Made by a program: the position numbers and the translations under genes | Origin: JALHMI01 sp964598535 | GTDB taxonomy: Bacteria > Planctomycetota > Planctomycetia > Pirellulales > PALSA-1355 | Direction: 5' to 3' | Assembly: GCA_964598535.1 (NCBI GenBank) | Contig: CAZRCI010000021.1 | Coordinates: forward strand, 25,325 to 89,324 | DNA: 64,000 bases | Part shown: positions 30,050-38,670 of the stretch, piece by piece | Position numbering within the stretch: the first letter of the stretch is position 1 | Layout of the letters: each line of letters opens with the position of its first letter | The notes under the pieces: model-generated | Told to the model about the DNA's origin: nothing | The model's database searches: none | Seen by the model: the letters and a program-made list of their open reading frames with translations, nothing else

Positions 30050-30739
30050 TTAGGCCCGCACCCAAAACTTCCACCACGGTACGGCGTGCTTGATTCGCCG
30101 CGCCGCGGCCCGCCGTTTTGCCGACGCCGCGCTTGGTTTGGGGGTATCGAGCGCGGCCTGGATTCGCATTGGGTTGCCGTTGACGTCGACCATTCCCAGG
30201 ACGTTCGCCCCGGCGAGTTTGGCGCAGGTGAGTTTGGCGCCTTGGAGATTGGCTTCTTGCAGATCGGCCCCGCGCAAGTTTGCCCCGGTTAGGTCCGCCG
30301 CGCGCAGATCGGCGCGGACCAATCGCGCATTGTGCAAATCGGCTCGCAAGTCGGCCATCGTGAGATCGACTTCGCAGAGGTCGGCATCGACCAGAACGGC
30401 GTCTCGGAGCTGGGCATAACGCAAAATGGCGCCGCGCATTCGGGCTTCTTGCAATTCGGCATTTTGCAGATGCGCGTCGGTGAGATTGGCAAAGGTAAGG
30501 TCGGCTCGCAGTAGATTTGCGCCTTCCAGATAGATGCCGGTCAGAATGCAGCCTGACAGATTGGCGTGTGCAAGATCCGCGTCGCGGAGGTCGGTGTTCA
30601 CCAGATCGGATCCGGAGAGGTTGGCTCCCGCGAGATCGGCCCCCCGCAACCGTGCGCCTGCGAGCTTGCGATTGACCAGGGAATCAGCGTCGATTGCCAG
30701 GAGCACTTCGCGAGTCTTTTTGTGCCTGATTTCGAACAT
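30050..30739 (-). CDS. Pentapeptide-repeat protein
   Basis: A 229-residue protein with about 150 residues (about 20-175) of A(D/N)LXX-type pentapeptide repeats, such as ANLSG, ADLAH, ADLTF, AELQE and ANLRG. These form a right-handed quadrilateral beta-helix used as a scaffold or DNA mimic. A short basic C-terminal tail follows (AKRRAAARRIKHAVPWWKFW). The start at 30739 is chosen over the upstream one at 30853 because it has an excellent AGGTGGAGG ribosome-binding site and gives MFEIRHKKTREVL, a natural N-terminus. Role unknown; no DNA gyrase gene is nearby, so a Qnr-like role is not indicated. Confidence 0.85.
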   Translation of the reverse strand: MFEIRHKKTREVLLAIDADSLVNRKLAGARLRGADLAGANLSGSDLVNTDLRDADLAHANLSGCILTGIYLEGANLLRADLTFANLTDAHLQNAELQEARMRGAILRYAQLRDAVLVDADLCEVDLTMADLRADLHNARLVRADLRAADLTGANLRGADLQEANLQGAKLTCAKLAGANVLGMVDVNGNPMRIQAALDTPKPSAASAKRRAAARRIKHAVPWWKFWVRA

Positions 30740-31316
30740 ACCTCCACCTCGCAATTCGGTTGCCAGGGATGGGAGGGCCGTCAATGCTCCGATAATCGAG
30801 CAGCGTAGTTGCCACAAGGCGTCCCATGCGGCAGGACGCGCAGCGCCAAACAATACGCTAGTAGATCATCGCGACGATATTACGGCCGATCAACGGCAAG
30901 AAACCATTGCACGCGCTATCGAGCGACTGCCATTGACAGCACCCGGCGAGCGCCTTGCAAAGCCACTGCTCTCTTCCGAACCGAAACTCCGGCTCTCAGG
31001 CAGCCGTTAGCAAATCCCCCGCCGCGATAGGAAATGAGTGCGCTGATAGGATTTCGCGGGAGGGAAGAAAACCCCCGTTCACTATTAATAAGTCTAGCCA
31101 ATGCTCATTATAAATCCAACGGAAATATGCGCGTTGCCGCAGCGCAGAATTTTACGCCCCCCGATAGGGCATGTGGGGGTGCCGCGACCATAGCGCGGTG
31201 TGATCCCGGAAACTACGTTCGAACAACTGTCATTTGCGGCGGGCGGTTGCTGCCCTATAACCAAGGGGAGCACGTATCCACCTTGTTCCGCCCCATGACG
31301 TACGGCACTATCGTTT
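30740..31316. other. Intergenic region between pentapeptide-repeat gene and scpA
   Basis: About 577 bases without a credible gene. Several short frames run through it with no ribosome-binding site. A lower-GC patch at about 31080-31120 and a likely promoter close to scpA are the only visible signals. Confidence 0.5.
31234..31261 (+). promoter_or_regulatory. Possible promoter of scpA
   Basis: TTGCGG (31234-31239) and TATAAC (31256-31261) with a 16-base spacer lie about 55 bases before the scpA start. Confidence 0.3.
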
Positions 31317-32102
31317 ATGGATTTTCGTGTCGAACTCGACATCTTTCGCGGTCCTTTGGACTTGTTGCTGTACCTGGTGCGCAAGCATGAGGTCGAGATT
31401 GTCGATATTCCAATCGCGCCCATCACCGACCAGTTTCTTGAGCATTTGTCCTTGCTCAAGGAACTGGATGTAAACGCGGTGGGGGATTTTCTGGACATGG
31501 CCAGCACGCTGGTGGAGATCAAGTCGCGCAGCGTTCTCCCGCGAAGCGGCGAGGTGGAAGACGAACTTTCCGATCCGCGCCAGGAGCTCGTCCGGCGACT
31601 GTTGGAATATAAGAAGTTCAAAGACGCCGCCAGCATCCTCGAAGAACGCTCTCACGATTGGCAGCGGCGCTGGGGGCGATTGGCCAGCGATCAACCTGAG
31701 ATTCGACGTGATCTTAGCCAGGAAGAGCTTCGCGAGGTGGAAATGTGGGATCTCGTGAGCGCGTTCGGGCGAATCATACGTGAGACCACCGCCGCCCGGC
31801 CTTCGAACATCGTCTATGACGAAACGCCCATCCACGTTTACATGACTCAGATCAATGAACGGCTGGTCGATGAAGGACGGCTGAAGTTCCGCGACCTGTT
31901 CCGTCCGGGCATGCACAAGAGCGCGCTTATCGGCATGTTTCTGGCCGTACTCGAACTGGTTCGGCATCATCGGGTCCGGGCTGATCAGAGTCAGCTATTC
32001 GGCGAGATCTGGGTACTCCCCGGCCCTACGGCCAATACCGAACTTGACGTGACGAAGGTCGATACCTACGAACACAGCGCCCCTCGAGACGAAGCGGGGT
32101 AA
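31317..32102 (+). CDS. scpA: Segregation and condensation protein A
   Basis: Kleisin subunit that links SMC heads in bacterial condensin. The N-terminal signature is FRGPLDLLLYLVRKHEVEIV (about 10-29), followed by DIPIAPITDQFLEHL, and a C-terminal winged-helix-like part. The length of 261 residues is typical. No scpB is within the window, although these genes are often adjacent. No Shine-Dalgarno sequence is seen before the ATG. It is convergent with ftr, 92 bases away. Confidence 0.93.
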   Translation: MDFRVELDIFRGPLDLLLYLVRKHEVEIVDIPIAPITDQFLEHLSLLKELDVNAVGDFLDMASTLVEIKSRSVLPRSGEVEDELSDPRQELVRRLLEYKKFKDAASILEERSHDWQRRWGRLASDQPEIRRDLSQEELREVEMWDLVSAFGRIIRETTAARPSNIVYDETPIHVYMTQINERLVDEGRLKFRDLFRPGMHKSALIGMFLAVLELVRHHRVRADQSQLFGEIWVLPGPTANTELDVTKVDTYEHSAPRDEAG

Positions 32103-32194
32103 AAAAAGCGGAGCGCTGTCGGCGACATGGCTTACCGTTCGATTCCGACACAAATCATACGAGGAGCGACGACACCACGAGGGGTGACTTGCGC

Positions 32195-33082
32195 TCAAGC
32201 GAGAATCTCGCGCAACTGGAAATGGAACTTCCCGAGCTTGCCGCCGTAATTCCCGGCCGTGATCGCGAGAATTCCTGGACCGGCCGCGGCGCGAATGCCC
32301 ACGGCCATGGCGTTGGAGATGGCTGCTTCATCGGCGCCATCGATCACGACTTCATAGGCCGCGTTGGCCCCGTCGACGAGCTTCGTAAGCACGCGCCCTC
32401 GTAGCGTTGGGCAATAGGTGTCGGCCGTCGAGGCTTTGAGCGTTTTGTAACGCGATCCCACTTTGCTACCGCTGCGCGCAACGCCGCCCGGAAATGGGGT
32501 GATCACACCCGCGAGCGGATCGATCGCCTGGATGGCCCGCCGAGCGGCCGCCAGGGCAACGACCTGCGAAGTTCCTTGCAAGATGAAGTTCCCGCCGCCG
32601 ATCCCTTTGGCCACGTGAACGCGATCCTCCACGACAAACTCGCCGTCCATGACCGGCACCCGCCAATAGCGACGACCGTTGATCTGCTTGCTCTTCTGAT
32701 AGCCGTCGCCAAAGTAGCGGACGGTTTTACCCAGCGGGATGCGTTCGTCTCCCTCGGCCAGGCCGTCGTACACGGCCGTCGTTGGACACGTCATGACGCA
32801 TTGCCCGACCCGATTGGGGACAACCCGCTTGAGTGTCTCGGCCGAAAAACCAAACAGCAGTACCGCAGCGCCGGGCCGGCCGTCGGGCGTCTCGGCGGGC
32901 GAAAGTTGGCGCTCGCGTCCCGCTTCGCTATCGCACGAAATAATCGACGAACTGTAGCCGGTGAGCTCGCGCACCGCCGCGTCCAGCCAATGCTCGTCGT
33001 GCGCCGTGATTACCAGCCGCACGTAGCGCATCCGGAAGGCTTCGGCGAACGTATCTTCGATTTGAGTACCGCTGATTTGCAC
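32195..33082 (-). CDS. ftr: Formylmethanofuran:tetrahydromethanopterin formyltransferase
   Basis: Moves the formyl group between methanofuran and tetrahydromethanopterin, part of the H4MPT-linked C1 oxidation route known from methylotrophs, methanogens and planctomycetes. The 295-residue length and segments GKTVRYFGDGYQKSK, FPGGVARSGSKVGSRYK and ITAGNYGGKLGKFHF are typical of Ftr/FhcD. In methylotrophs the gene sits with fhcABC; here it stands alone between scpA and a methyltransferase, with no other H4MPT gene visible. In planctomycetes the pathway is thought to handle formaldehyde. Confidence 0.93.
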   Translation of the reverse strand: MQISGTQIEDTFAEAFRMRYVRLVITAHDEHWLDAAVRELTGYSSSIISCDSEAGRERQLSPAETPDGRPGAAVLLFGFSAETLKRVVPNRVGQCVMTCPTTAVYDGLAEGDERIPLGKTVRYFGDGYQKSKQINGRRYWRVPVMDGEFVVEDRVHVAKGIGGGNFILQGTSQVVALAAARRAIQAIDPLAGVITPFPGGVARSGSKVGSRYKTLKASTADTYCPTLRGRVLTKLVDGANAAYEVVIDGADEAAISNAMAVGIRAAAGPGILAITAGNYGGKLGKFHFQLREILA

Positions 33083-33205
33083 GTTGCGCTGGATCCTTTT
33101 AGGCCCATCATGATCCGCCAGCGAGGCGTTGCCAAGTGCGAAGCAGGCGTTCGGTCGAGGGCCTCGATGGGCGGGCCGTGACGACGCCTGAATTCTCGCG
33201 GCGTT

Positions 33206-33916
33206 CTATTTGATCGCCGTCCACGTCCAGTGCCGGTCGCTCGTTGCGGAGACCGTTTCGAGAGCAAATCCCAGCGATGCCGCGTGGTCTCGCATTTCAT
33301 CAACGGAAAGCGCCGCCCGCAACGAATCGTCAAACAACTTCCGCTGCTGCTCGTTGCAGACGCCCGCGTATTGTTTTACCAGATGCGCAACAACCGAGTC
33401 GTCCCTTGGGCGAGCCAGATCGCGAAAGAACAGGAGCCCGCCTGGACGCACCACGCGGACCGCTTCGAGCAGCGTATCGAGCGGGCGAGGAATGTGGTGT
33501 ACGATGCTGTTGCTCGTGACGGCTGCAAATGTTCCGTCGGCAAACGGCAGCCGCTTGGCGTCGACGAGTTCAAGCTGGATCCGGTGGCGTACGTCCGCAC
33601 GAGTTATGTTGGTCGCCGCAAGCTTGAGCATTTCGATCGAGAGGTCGACCGCGACCACTCGGATCCGCGGGTTTTGACGGCAGAGTTCGATGGGGATTTG
33701 GGCCGTGCCGGTTCCCAGATCGAGAACGGTCGCGTTCTCTGCACATCCCGCCGCCGTGAATGCCGCAAGAAAATCGGAGGCGAACCGGCGATTTACCTCC
33801 GAGTGGTCCATCTGGTCGTAGTCGAGCGCTTCGGCCGCGGTGTCCATCGCCTCTGGTTCGAGCACGCGCGCTAGTCGCGATTGGTCGGGAGCCAGCGGAG
33901 AGGGTTGGTTCGACAT
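33206..33916 (-). CDS. Class I SAM-dependent methyltransferase
   Basis: A 236-residue methyltransferase with motif I VLDLGTGTA (64-72), an acidic second strand (VVAVDLSIEML, about 87-97) and SNSIVHHIPRPLDTL around 134-148. The fold resembles UbiE-type small-molecule methyltransferases. Nothing in the sequence identifies the substrate. It starts 48 bases before the secreted protein's stop and lies upstream of ftr on the same strand, so the three may share a transcript. Confidence 0.85.
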   Translation of the reverse strand: MSNQPSPLAPDQSRLARVLEPEAMDTAAEALDYDQMDHSEVNRRFASDFLAAFTAAGCAENATVLDLGTGTAQIPIELCRQNPRIRVVAVDLSIEMLKLAATNITRADVRHRIQLELVDAKRLPFADGTFAAVTSNSIVHHIPRPLDTLLEAVRVVRPGGLLFFRDLARPRDDSVVAHLVKQYAGVCNEQQRKLFDDSLRAALSVDEMRDHAASLGFALETVSATSDRHWTWTAIK

Positions 33917-33964
33917 GTTGAGGCGGTATTACGTGAGCGAGCGCGTGACGCTGTTTCGCCGAGG

Positions 33965-35221
33965 TTATTGACCCGCTCTGGCCGTGTCGTCGACCTTGAT
34001 ATCCACGCCAAGGGCGGCTTTTGCCACGCGGGCCAGCGCCGCGTTATCTCCCTCGATGTGGAAGGTCGCTTGGGTATGCATGATCGACTTGCCCGTGGGA
34101 AGCTGCGCGGCTGGCGAAAGGGATTCGAGCTCGAAAAACCCTCCCAAAGCCTGCTGGCCCGGCTCCGGTGGACCGTCGTTGTAGCTGTTGAAGACGTCGC
34201 CCAGATAGGGTTCCTTCTGCGTTCCCCAATGGTTGTTCACATAGCCGTACTTCGTGGGGTCATCCGGCATCGTAAAATGGACGAGCGTCAGCACGCCATT
34301 CTCCAGATCGATGGCGCCCGCCATGGGTTTGGCTCGCGGCTGCGAAACGCCGATCTTCGAACGATACTTCCCATCGCCAGCAAACCAGATGGCTTGCGAA
34401 TTTACCCGCAGCCGCTCGGCCGGCACTGTGCCGAAGTAATCGGAATTGACGATCGGCCCCAGGGTCGGATCGTCGGGCCCCTTGTAGGGTACAATAATCG
34501 AGGTGCGCGGGCCGGCCGGAAACTGTCCCAAGCTCCAGACGGCGAACAGGCCCTTGTCGCGGGTCATGGCAGGGCCGCGATTCAGCACCGTGTTCACGGT
34601 TTTGAATCCCACCATTCGCAGCTTGCCTTCCTTGATCGCTTGTTCGGCATCCTTGCCAAACAGCTCGCCAAAATGGTGCACCTTTTGAAGGTGAATTTCG
34701 CGATGGATTTCCAGGTCGAATTGGGTTCGGGCGGCATTCTGTATCGCAATGCGCCGCGAGAGCCTGTAGTGTGGGTCGGAATCGCCGGAGGTGATTTGCA
34801 TCGCCCCTTCGTTTAGCCCGAGGGGCGTATACCAGTTTGCCAGGCTTTGGGCGGCGCCGGGGGCAAAGAACAAGCTGAAAGCCCCCCCCTCTGGCGCTAA
34901 CCACAAGCGATCTTCGCCGCCGTAGTTGTTGAAGTGCTTGTCGATCGCACCTCGCTTGATGTACTCGCGATTGATCCAGCCGTGACTGCGGCCTTCCAGT
35001 TCATTGGTTGAACTGGTCATCACGCGTCCCTGATACTCGGGACAGATGGCCACCCGTTCACCATTCTCGCCGGTGAGTTGAACCACTTTGGTGTGCGCCA
35101 CCAAGAAATTGAAGGCGTCGCCATAGGTTTCTGTTTCGGCGGCCTTGCTGTGGCTGCTGTGGGCGATGCCCAGGGCCACGGTGACGACCAGCCAGCCAAG
35201 CATCAGGCCGTGCGGTTGCAT
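33965..35221 (-). CDS. Secreted protein of unknown function (DUF6786-like)
   Basis: A 418-residue product with a signal peptide (hydrophobic about 6-21, cleavage around the SHSKAAET stretch). The mature part is beta-rich and contains QGRVMTSST, HGWINREYI, GGEDRLWLAPEGGAF and the C-terminal GGFFELESLSPA, a set I associate with the family annotated as DUF6786. The beta-sandwich strand pattern recalls aldose-epimerase-like folds, but no catalytic residues can be fixed. It is presumably periplasmic. Confidence 0.6.
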   Translation of the reverse strand: MQPHGLMLGWLVVTVALGIAHSSHSKAAETETYGDAFNFLVAHTKVVQLTGENGERVAICPEYQGRVMTSSTNELEGRSHGWINREYIKRGAIDKHFNNYGGEDRLWLAPEGGAFSLFFAPGAAQSLANWYTPLGLNEGAMQITSGDSDPHYRLSRRIAIQNAARTQFDLEIHREIHLQKVHHFGELFGKDAEQAIKEGKLRMVGFKTVNTVLNRGPAMTRDKGLFAVWSLGQFPAGPRTSIIVPYKGPDDPTLGPIVNSDYFGTVPAERLRVNSQAIWFAGDGKYRSKIGVSQPRAKPMAGAIDLENGVLTLVHFTMPDDPTKYGYVNNHWGTQKEPYLGDVFNSYNDGPPEPGQQALGGFFELESLSPAAQLPTGKSIMHTQATFHIEGDNAALARVAKAALGVDIKVDDTARAGQ

Positions 35222-35337
35222 GCGAGAAATCCTTCTGTTTCAGGGCGATCGAGGGGCCGCCGATCCTGGCGTCCCTTGCTAGTCATGCCAACCTGCCGGG
35301 GCTGGCCGGTGTCGCGGATCGAAACCGTGGCACAGCA

Positions 35338-35495
35338 CTAGCAGGCTGCGGAAAAACTCCGCAGCCTGATAAGATCGCACGGAGGCGATCTCAAAATAGC
35401 GACGTAAGTCGTTATTTTGCGAGCGGTGCGGAGTTCACCTCCGCACTTCGCGAGGCTGAAAAAGTTCACGCCGGACTTTTTCAGCAGCCTGCTAG
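35338..35495. repeat. Multi-hairpin MITE-like element
   Basis: A 158-bp stretch almost entirely made of inverted repeats, in intergenic DNA. Its ends are imperfect terminal inverted repeats of about 22 bases (CTAGCAGGCTGCGGAAAAAC against the reverse of the right end, three mismatches). Inside are five separate hairpins: 35342-35368, 35373-35390, 35393-35418, 35426-35446 and 35455-35485. There is no frame in it and no clear target duplication. The pattern fits a non-autonomous transposable element or a folded repetitive RNA/DNA unit. Only one copy is in the window. Confidence 0.7.
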
Positions 35496-35784
35496 GTTAA
35501 TACGCTCCGCGTGGGGCGATTATAGCGAATTACAGGCCCCTGGCGAGTCGGCTGTGCGGCAGGGTCTCAGATGCTACAATTCGCCGTGCCATTTGGGTGG
35601 GACGCAGCGGGCCGGGCATCGTAGCAATTGGTTTGCTAGAATATGTTTCGGGCCGATTTTCCCGCCTTGGCGCGATGCGTCCTGAGCCCTGTCTGCTAGG
35701 GGATCCCGGTGAACTTTTGTCCCCGATCTGTCGTTAATTTTCCACCCGAGCTGAACCCCGCGCCGCGGCCACACGTAGTGACTT

Positions 35785-36432
35785 ATGGATAAGGTCCTCG
35801 GAAACTCGCATCCGACAGCAATAGCTGACCGTTCCGGCATGTCCGACGAGCAGCTTTTGTCGGCCTACCGCGAACGGGGCGATCGAGACGCGTTTGCTCA
35901 ATTGGTGCACCGCTACGAACGGGAGCTGTATAGCTACCTGCGGCGCTATTTGGGAGACGCCTCGATGGCCGAAGATGCCTTTCAGGCGACCTTTTTACAG
36001 GTTCACCTGAAGGGGGATCAGTTCGAGGAAGGACGCAAGTTCCGGCCCTGGCTTTATACGATCGCAACCAATCAGGCAATTGACGCCCAGCGCCGCAATA
36101 AGCGTCACCGCAGCGTCAGCCTAGACCGCAATACACGACCGGAGGGCTCCGATGACGTGGCAGCGCTTATCGATCTGTTGGCCAGCAGTGAACCTGCCCC
36201 AGAGAGTAATCTGGACGCCGCTCACCAGCGTCAATGGATCCGAGACGCCGTCGACTCCCTCCCCGAAACCCTCCGGCAAGCCGTCAACCTGGTTTACTAC
36301 CAAGGCCTGAAATATCGCGAAGCCGCCGATATCCTCGAGATCCCCGTGGGGACCGTGAAGAGTCGGCTGCATTCGGCGATCCTTAAACTCAACGAAGCCT
36401 GGGTGGCCAGCCACCCGGGCGAACATGATTAA
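35785..36432 (+). CDS. ECF-type sigma-70 family RNA polymerase sigma factor
   Basis: A 215-residue alternative sigma factor. Region 2 covers about residues 25-105 (DAFAQLVHRYERELYSYL to WLYTIATNQAIDAQRR) and region 4 about 150-205 (LPETLRQAVNLVYYQGL, then GTVKSRLHSAILKL helix-turn-helix). It should direct polymerase to stress or envelope promoters. It is followed after 20 bases by a membrane anti-sigma-like protein, so the pair probably forms an ECF switch. A second ATG at 35839 is possible; AGTGACTT precedes the first only weakly. Confidence 0.92.
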   Translation: MDKVLGNSHPTAIADRSGMSDEQLLSAYRERGDRDAFAQLVHRYERELYSYLRRYLGDASMAEDAFQATFLQVHLKGDQFEEGRKFRPWLYTIATNQAIDAQRRNKRHRSVSLDRNTRPEGSDDVAALIDLLASSEPAPESNLDAAHQRQWIRDAVDSLPETLRQAVNLVYYQGLKYREAADILEIPVGTVKSRLHSAILKLNEAWVASHPGEHD

Positions 36433-36452
36433 CCGAATTCATTGCGATGTAA

Positions 36453-37424
36453 GTGTGGCCAGACATGAGCGCGATGCGTGAAGACTTGATCGGTTACCTT
36501 TTGCACGCTTTGGAACCTGCCGAGCGTGCTCAGGTGGAGGCGGAGCTCAAACGAGACCCGCGACTTAAACAAGAGTTGGAGATTCTGGAGCGAAGTCTCG
36601 CTCCATTCGCGGCCGATCGCGAGGGCTATGCTCCGCCGCTCGGCCTGGCGAGTCGCTGCTGCGAGTATGTCGCCCTGCAGGGCAAAGTGCAGCGACCAGT
36701 GTTTGGTGCTTCGCCGGTTTCTCGCTGGCGAATGTCCGACTTAGCAGTTGCCGCGGGTGTGTTTTTAGCCGCCACGCTGCTTTTCTGGCCTGCTATGAAC
36801 CAAAGCCGCTTTGCCGCCCGGGTGCGCGGCTGTCAAAATAATATGCGGCAAATCGGCATGGCGCTTGCCAGTTATAGCGACGCTCATCCTGGCAAGTTGC
36901 CGGCAATTCAATCTCGCCATAAGCTCAATCGTAGCGGTATCTACTCGGTTATCTTGCTGCATAACCGCTTGCTCGACGAACACCGAATCGTCATCTGCCC
37001 GGCGTCGGAGTTGGCCGAAAGACTCGATAATTTCCGCGTTCCCTCGTTGGAAGAAATCGAACGTGCCACTCCAGCCGAACAAGTGCGGATGGTCAAAATG
37101 ATGGGCGGTAGCTATGGCTTCAGCCTTGGTTACCATCAGAACGGGCGATACACGCCGCCCCTCGCCCTGGGCCGATCGACCCATGTCATCATGGCCGACG
37201 CGCCGAGCAATGAGCTTCAAGATCGAATTTCCGGCAATCATGGCGCCTGCGGTCAGAACCTGCTGTTTGAAGATTTTCACGTCGAGTACGTGACCGGTTG
37301 CCGGTCGCGTGCCTGCCGCGACCACATCTTTGAAAATCGCAACGGTGAGCAAGCCGCGGGGCTCGACAGTGATGATGTGGTCATCGGCCCTAGCGATGCC
37401 TCGCCGTTCGGGCCAAGTAGGTGA
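36453..37424 (+). CDS. Anti-sigma-like membrane protein with DUF1559-like extracytoplasmic domain
   Basis: A 323-residue protein in three parts. Residues 1-60 (LIGYLLHALEPAERAQVEA) match the helical N-terminus of anti-sigma factors, here without the zinc HxxxCxxC motif. One membrane helix follows (about 96-114). The rest, outside the cytoplasm, carries RGCQNNMRQIGMALASYS (about 125-142), almost the DUF1559 post-helix signature, and GNHGACGQNLLFEDFHVEYV (about 261-280), the family's H-x9-DG block with the DG changed to DF. So an anti-sigma module seems joined to a pseudopilin-type sensing domain. The start is GTG 36453 or ATG 36465. It follows the sigma gene by 20 bases. Confidence 0.8.
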   Translation: MWPDMSAMREDLIGYLLHALEPAERAQVEAELKRDPRLKQELEILERSLAPFAADREGYAPPLGLASRCCEYVALQGKVQRPVFGASPVSRWRMSDLAVAAGVFLAATLLFWPAMNQSRFAARVRGCQNNMRQIGMALASYSDAHPGKLPAIQSRHKLNRSGIYSVILLHNRLLDEHRIVICPASELAERLDNFRVPSLEEIERATPAEQVRMVKMMGGSYGFSLGYHQNGRYTPPLALGRSTHVIMADAPSNELQDRISGNHGACGQNLLFEDFHVEYVTGCRSRACRDHIFENRNGEQAAGLDSDDVVIGPSDASPFGPSR

Positions 37425-37736
37425 TTTCACGCCGTTCCACGGAACTGCAATAGCGCCTTGTGGCGCTCTCCCCAGCCAGAGCTCTCGCGAAACGCGAACC
37501 TGAAAACCAAATGGCTAGCCTCTCAGGTTGGCGAAAGCGCTCGCGACGTAGGCGGTCGGTACGTTGTTGCCAGGCGACGTCGCGTTGCGGCGTGTGTTGC
37601 GATTCTGCAACAACGGGTTCTGATAAAACGTCGCGATTCAGGACTGTTTAGCCTGAAGTGCGGCGAATCCAAGGTGTTTTGCCGATATTCACGCTCGCGG
37701 CACCAGCTTTGCTTTTCCTGTCCATCGCCTCTGTGG

Positions 37737-37783
37737 CCGCCAGAGCCCTGGTCCCCTCGGGCTCTGGCGGTTTGCTTTTTTTT
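37737..37783 (+). terminator. Intrinsic terminator of the sigma/anti-sigma unit
   Basis: CCGCCAGAGCCC (37737-37748) pairs perfectly with GGGCTCTGGCGG (37759-37770), followed by a T-rich tail with eight consecutive T. It lies some 310 bases after the anti-sigma stop; that long stretch (37425-37736) shows no gene and could be a 3' untranslated region or a small RNA. Confidence 0.85.
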
Positions 37784-37816
37784 CGTTTCTTGTGACACCT
37801 TTCTTAATGGGCACGT

Positions 37817-38659
37817 ATGCACGTCCGGCAACTAGTCGATATCGCTGGCTTTGTGGCTCATGGCGGACCGCTGCTTGTAACGCGAGCAAAGGAGCTGTCG
37901 CCCGCGCCGCTCGAGCAGTACTGGGCCGTCGCCAAATGTCGCGTCGAAACCTGGCATCGCGCGCTCAAGTTGCACGCTTTGCATGACGCCGCGACCGAAA
38001 CGCCCGCTCCCGCCCCGGTCGAACTGTTAGCCACGTTGGAAGAGATCTTCGTCAGCGAAACGCTGACCCGCGTATGGACCACCGTGCTCGTCGCTCGCGA
38101 CCGCCGCTTCCGTTCGGGCGTCGATGAGCCGTTGGCGCGTAGCGCATTCGACTCTCATATGGACGCTCGTAGCCGCGCGCTCCGCATGCTCTTGAATCGC
38201 AGGCTGATCAGCGGTCGCCAGGCGGCAGCTCTGAACGTCGTTCGAAAGCGGGCCGAGCGGTGGAGCGATGTACTGATTGGCGGGCTGCTACAACACGGCG
38301 TCTCTCGTGAGTTTGCTGTCGAGGCTGATCGAGCCGTGGACTTTGCCGAGGATCTTGCCGAGCGGCGCGAGCAAGCTGGCGGTCGCTATGCCTGGACGCT
38401 GACGCTCACCGCGTTGGGCAATGCTTTTGCCGACTTGCTTCATCCGCCGGCCGCCAACCCCGACGCCAACGCGCGGCTGGCGGCTAGCATTTTGGGATGC
38501 TTTCCCGCCGAACTGTTCGACTCGACAGGCATGTTGAAGTCGCTTTGGCTCACCCGACTGCTGGCCACGGCCAGTGATGCTCAAGGACTGATCGAAGAAT
38601 TGCTGACCGTCGACAATCCGCAACCTGGGCCGCTGCAGCAGCGCCGCCGAATTGGGTGA
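37817..38659 (+). CDS. Conserved hypothetical protein
   Basis: A 280-residue protein of no family I recognise. It is cytoplasmic by the absence of a signal peptide or membrane helix, and mostly alpha-helical, rich in Ala, Leu and Arg, especially 95-180. It starts MHVRQLVDIAGFVA right after the terminator and ends 12 bases from the convergent argS stop. Codon use resembles its neighbours, so it is likely a real gene, but nothing nearby hints at its role. Confidence 0.65.
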   Translation: MHVRQLVDIAGFVAHGGPLLVTRAKELSPAPLEQYWAVAKCRVETWHRALKLHALHDAATETPAPAPVELLATLEEIFVSETLTRVWTTVLVARDRRFRSGVDEPLARSAFDSHMDARSRALRMLLNRRLISGRQAAALNVVRKRAERWSDVLIGGLLQHGVSREFAVEADRAVDFAEDLAERREQAGGRYAWTLTLTALGNAFADLLHPPAANPDANARLAASILGCFPAELFDSTGMLKSLWLTRLLATASDAQGLIEELLTVDNPQPGPLQQRRRIG

Positions 38660-38670
38660 CTCGCGGTCAG

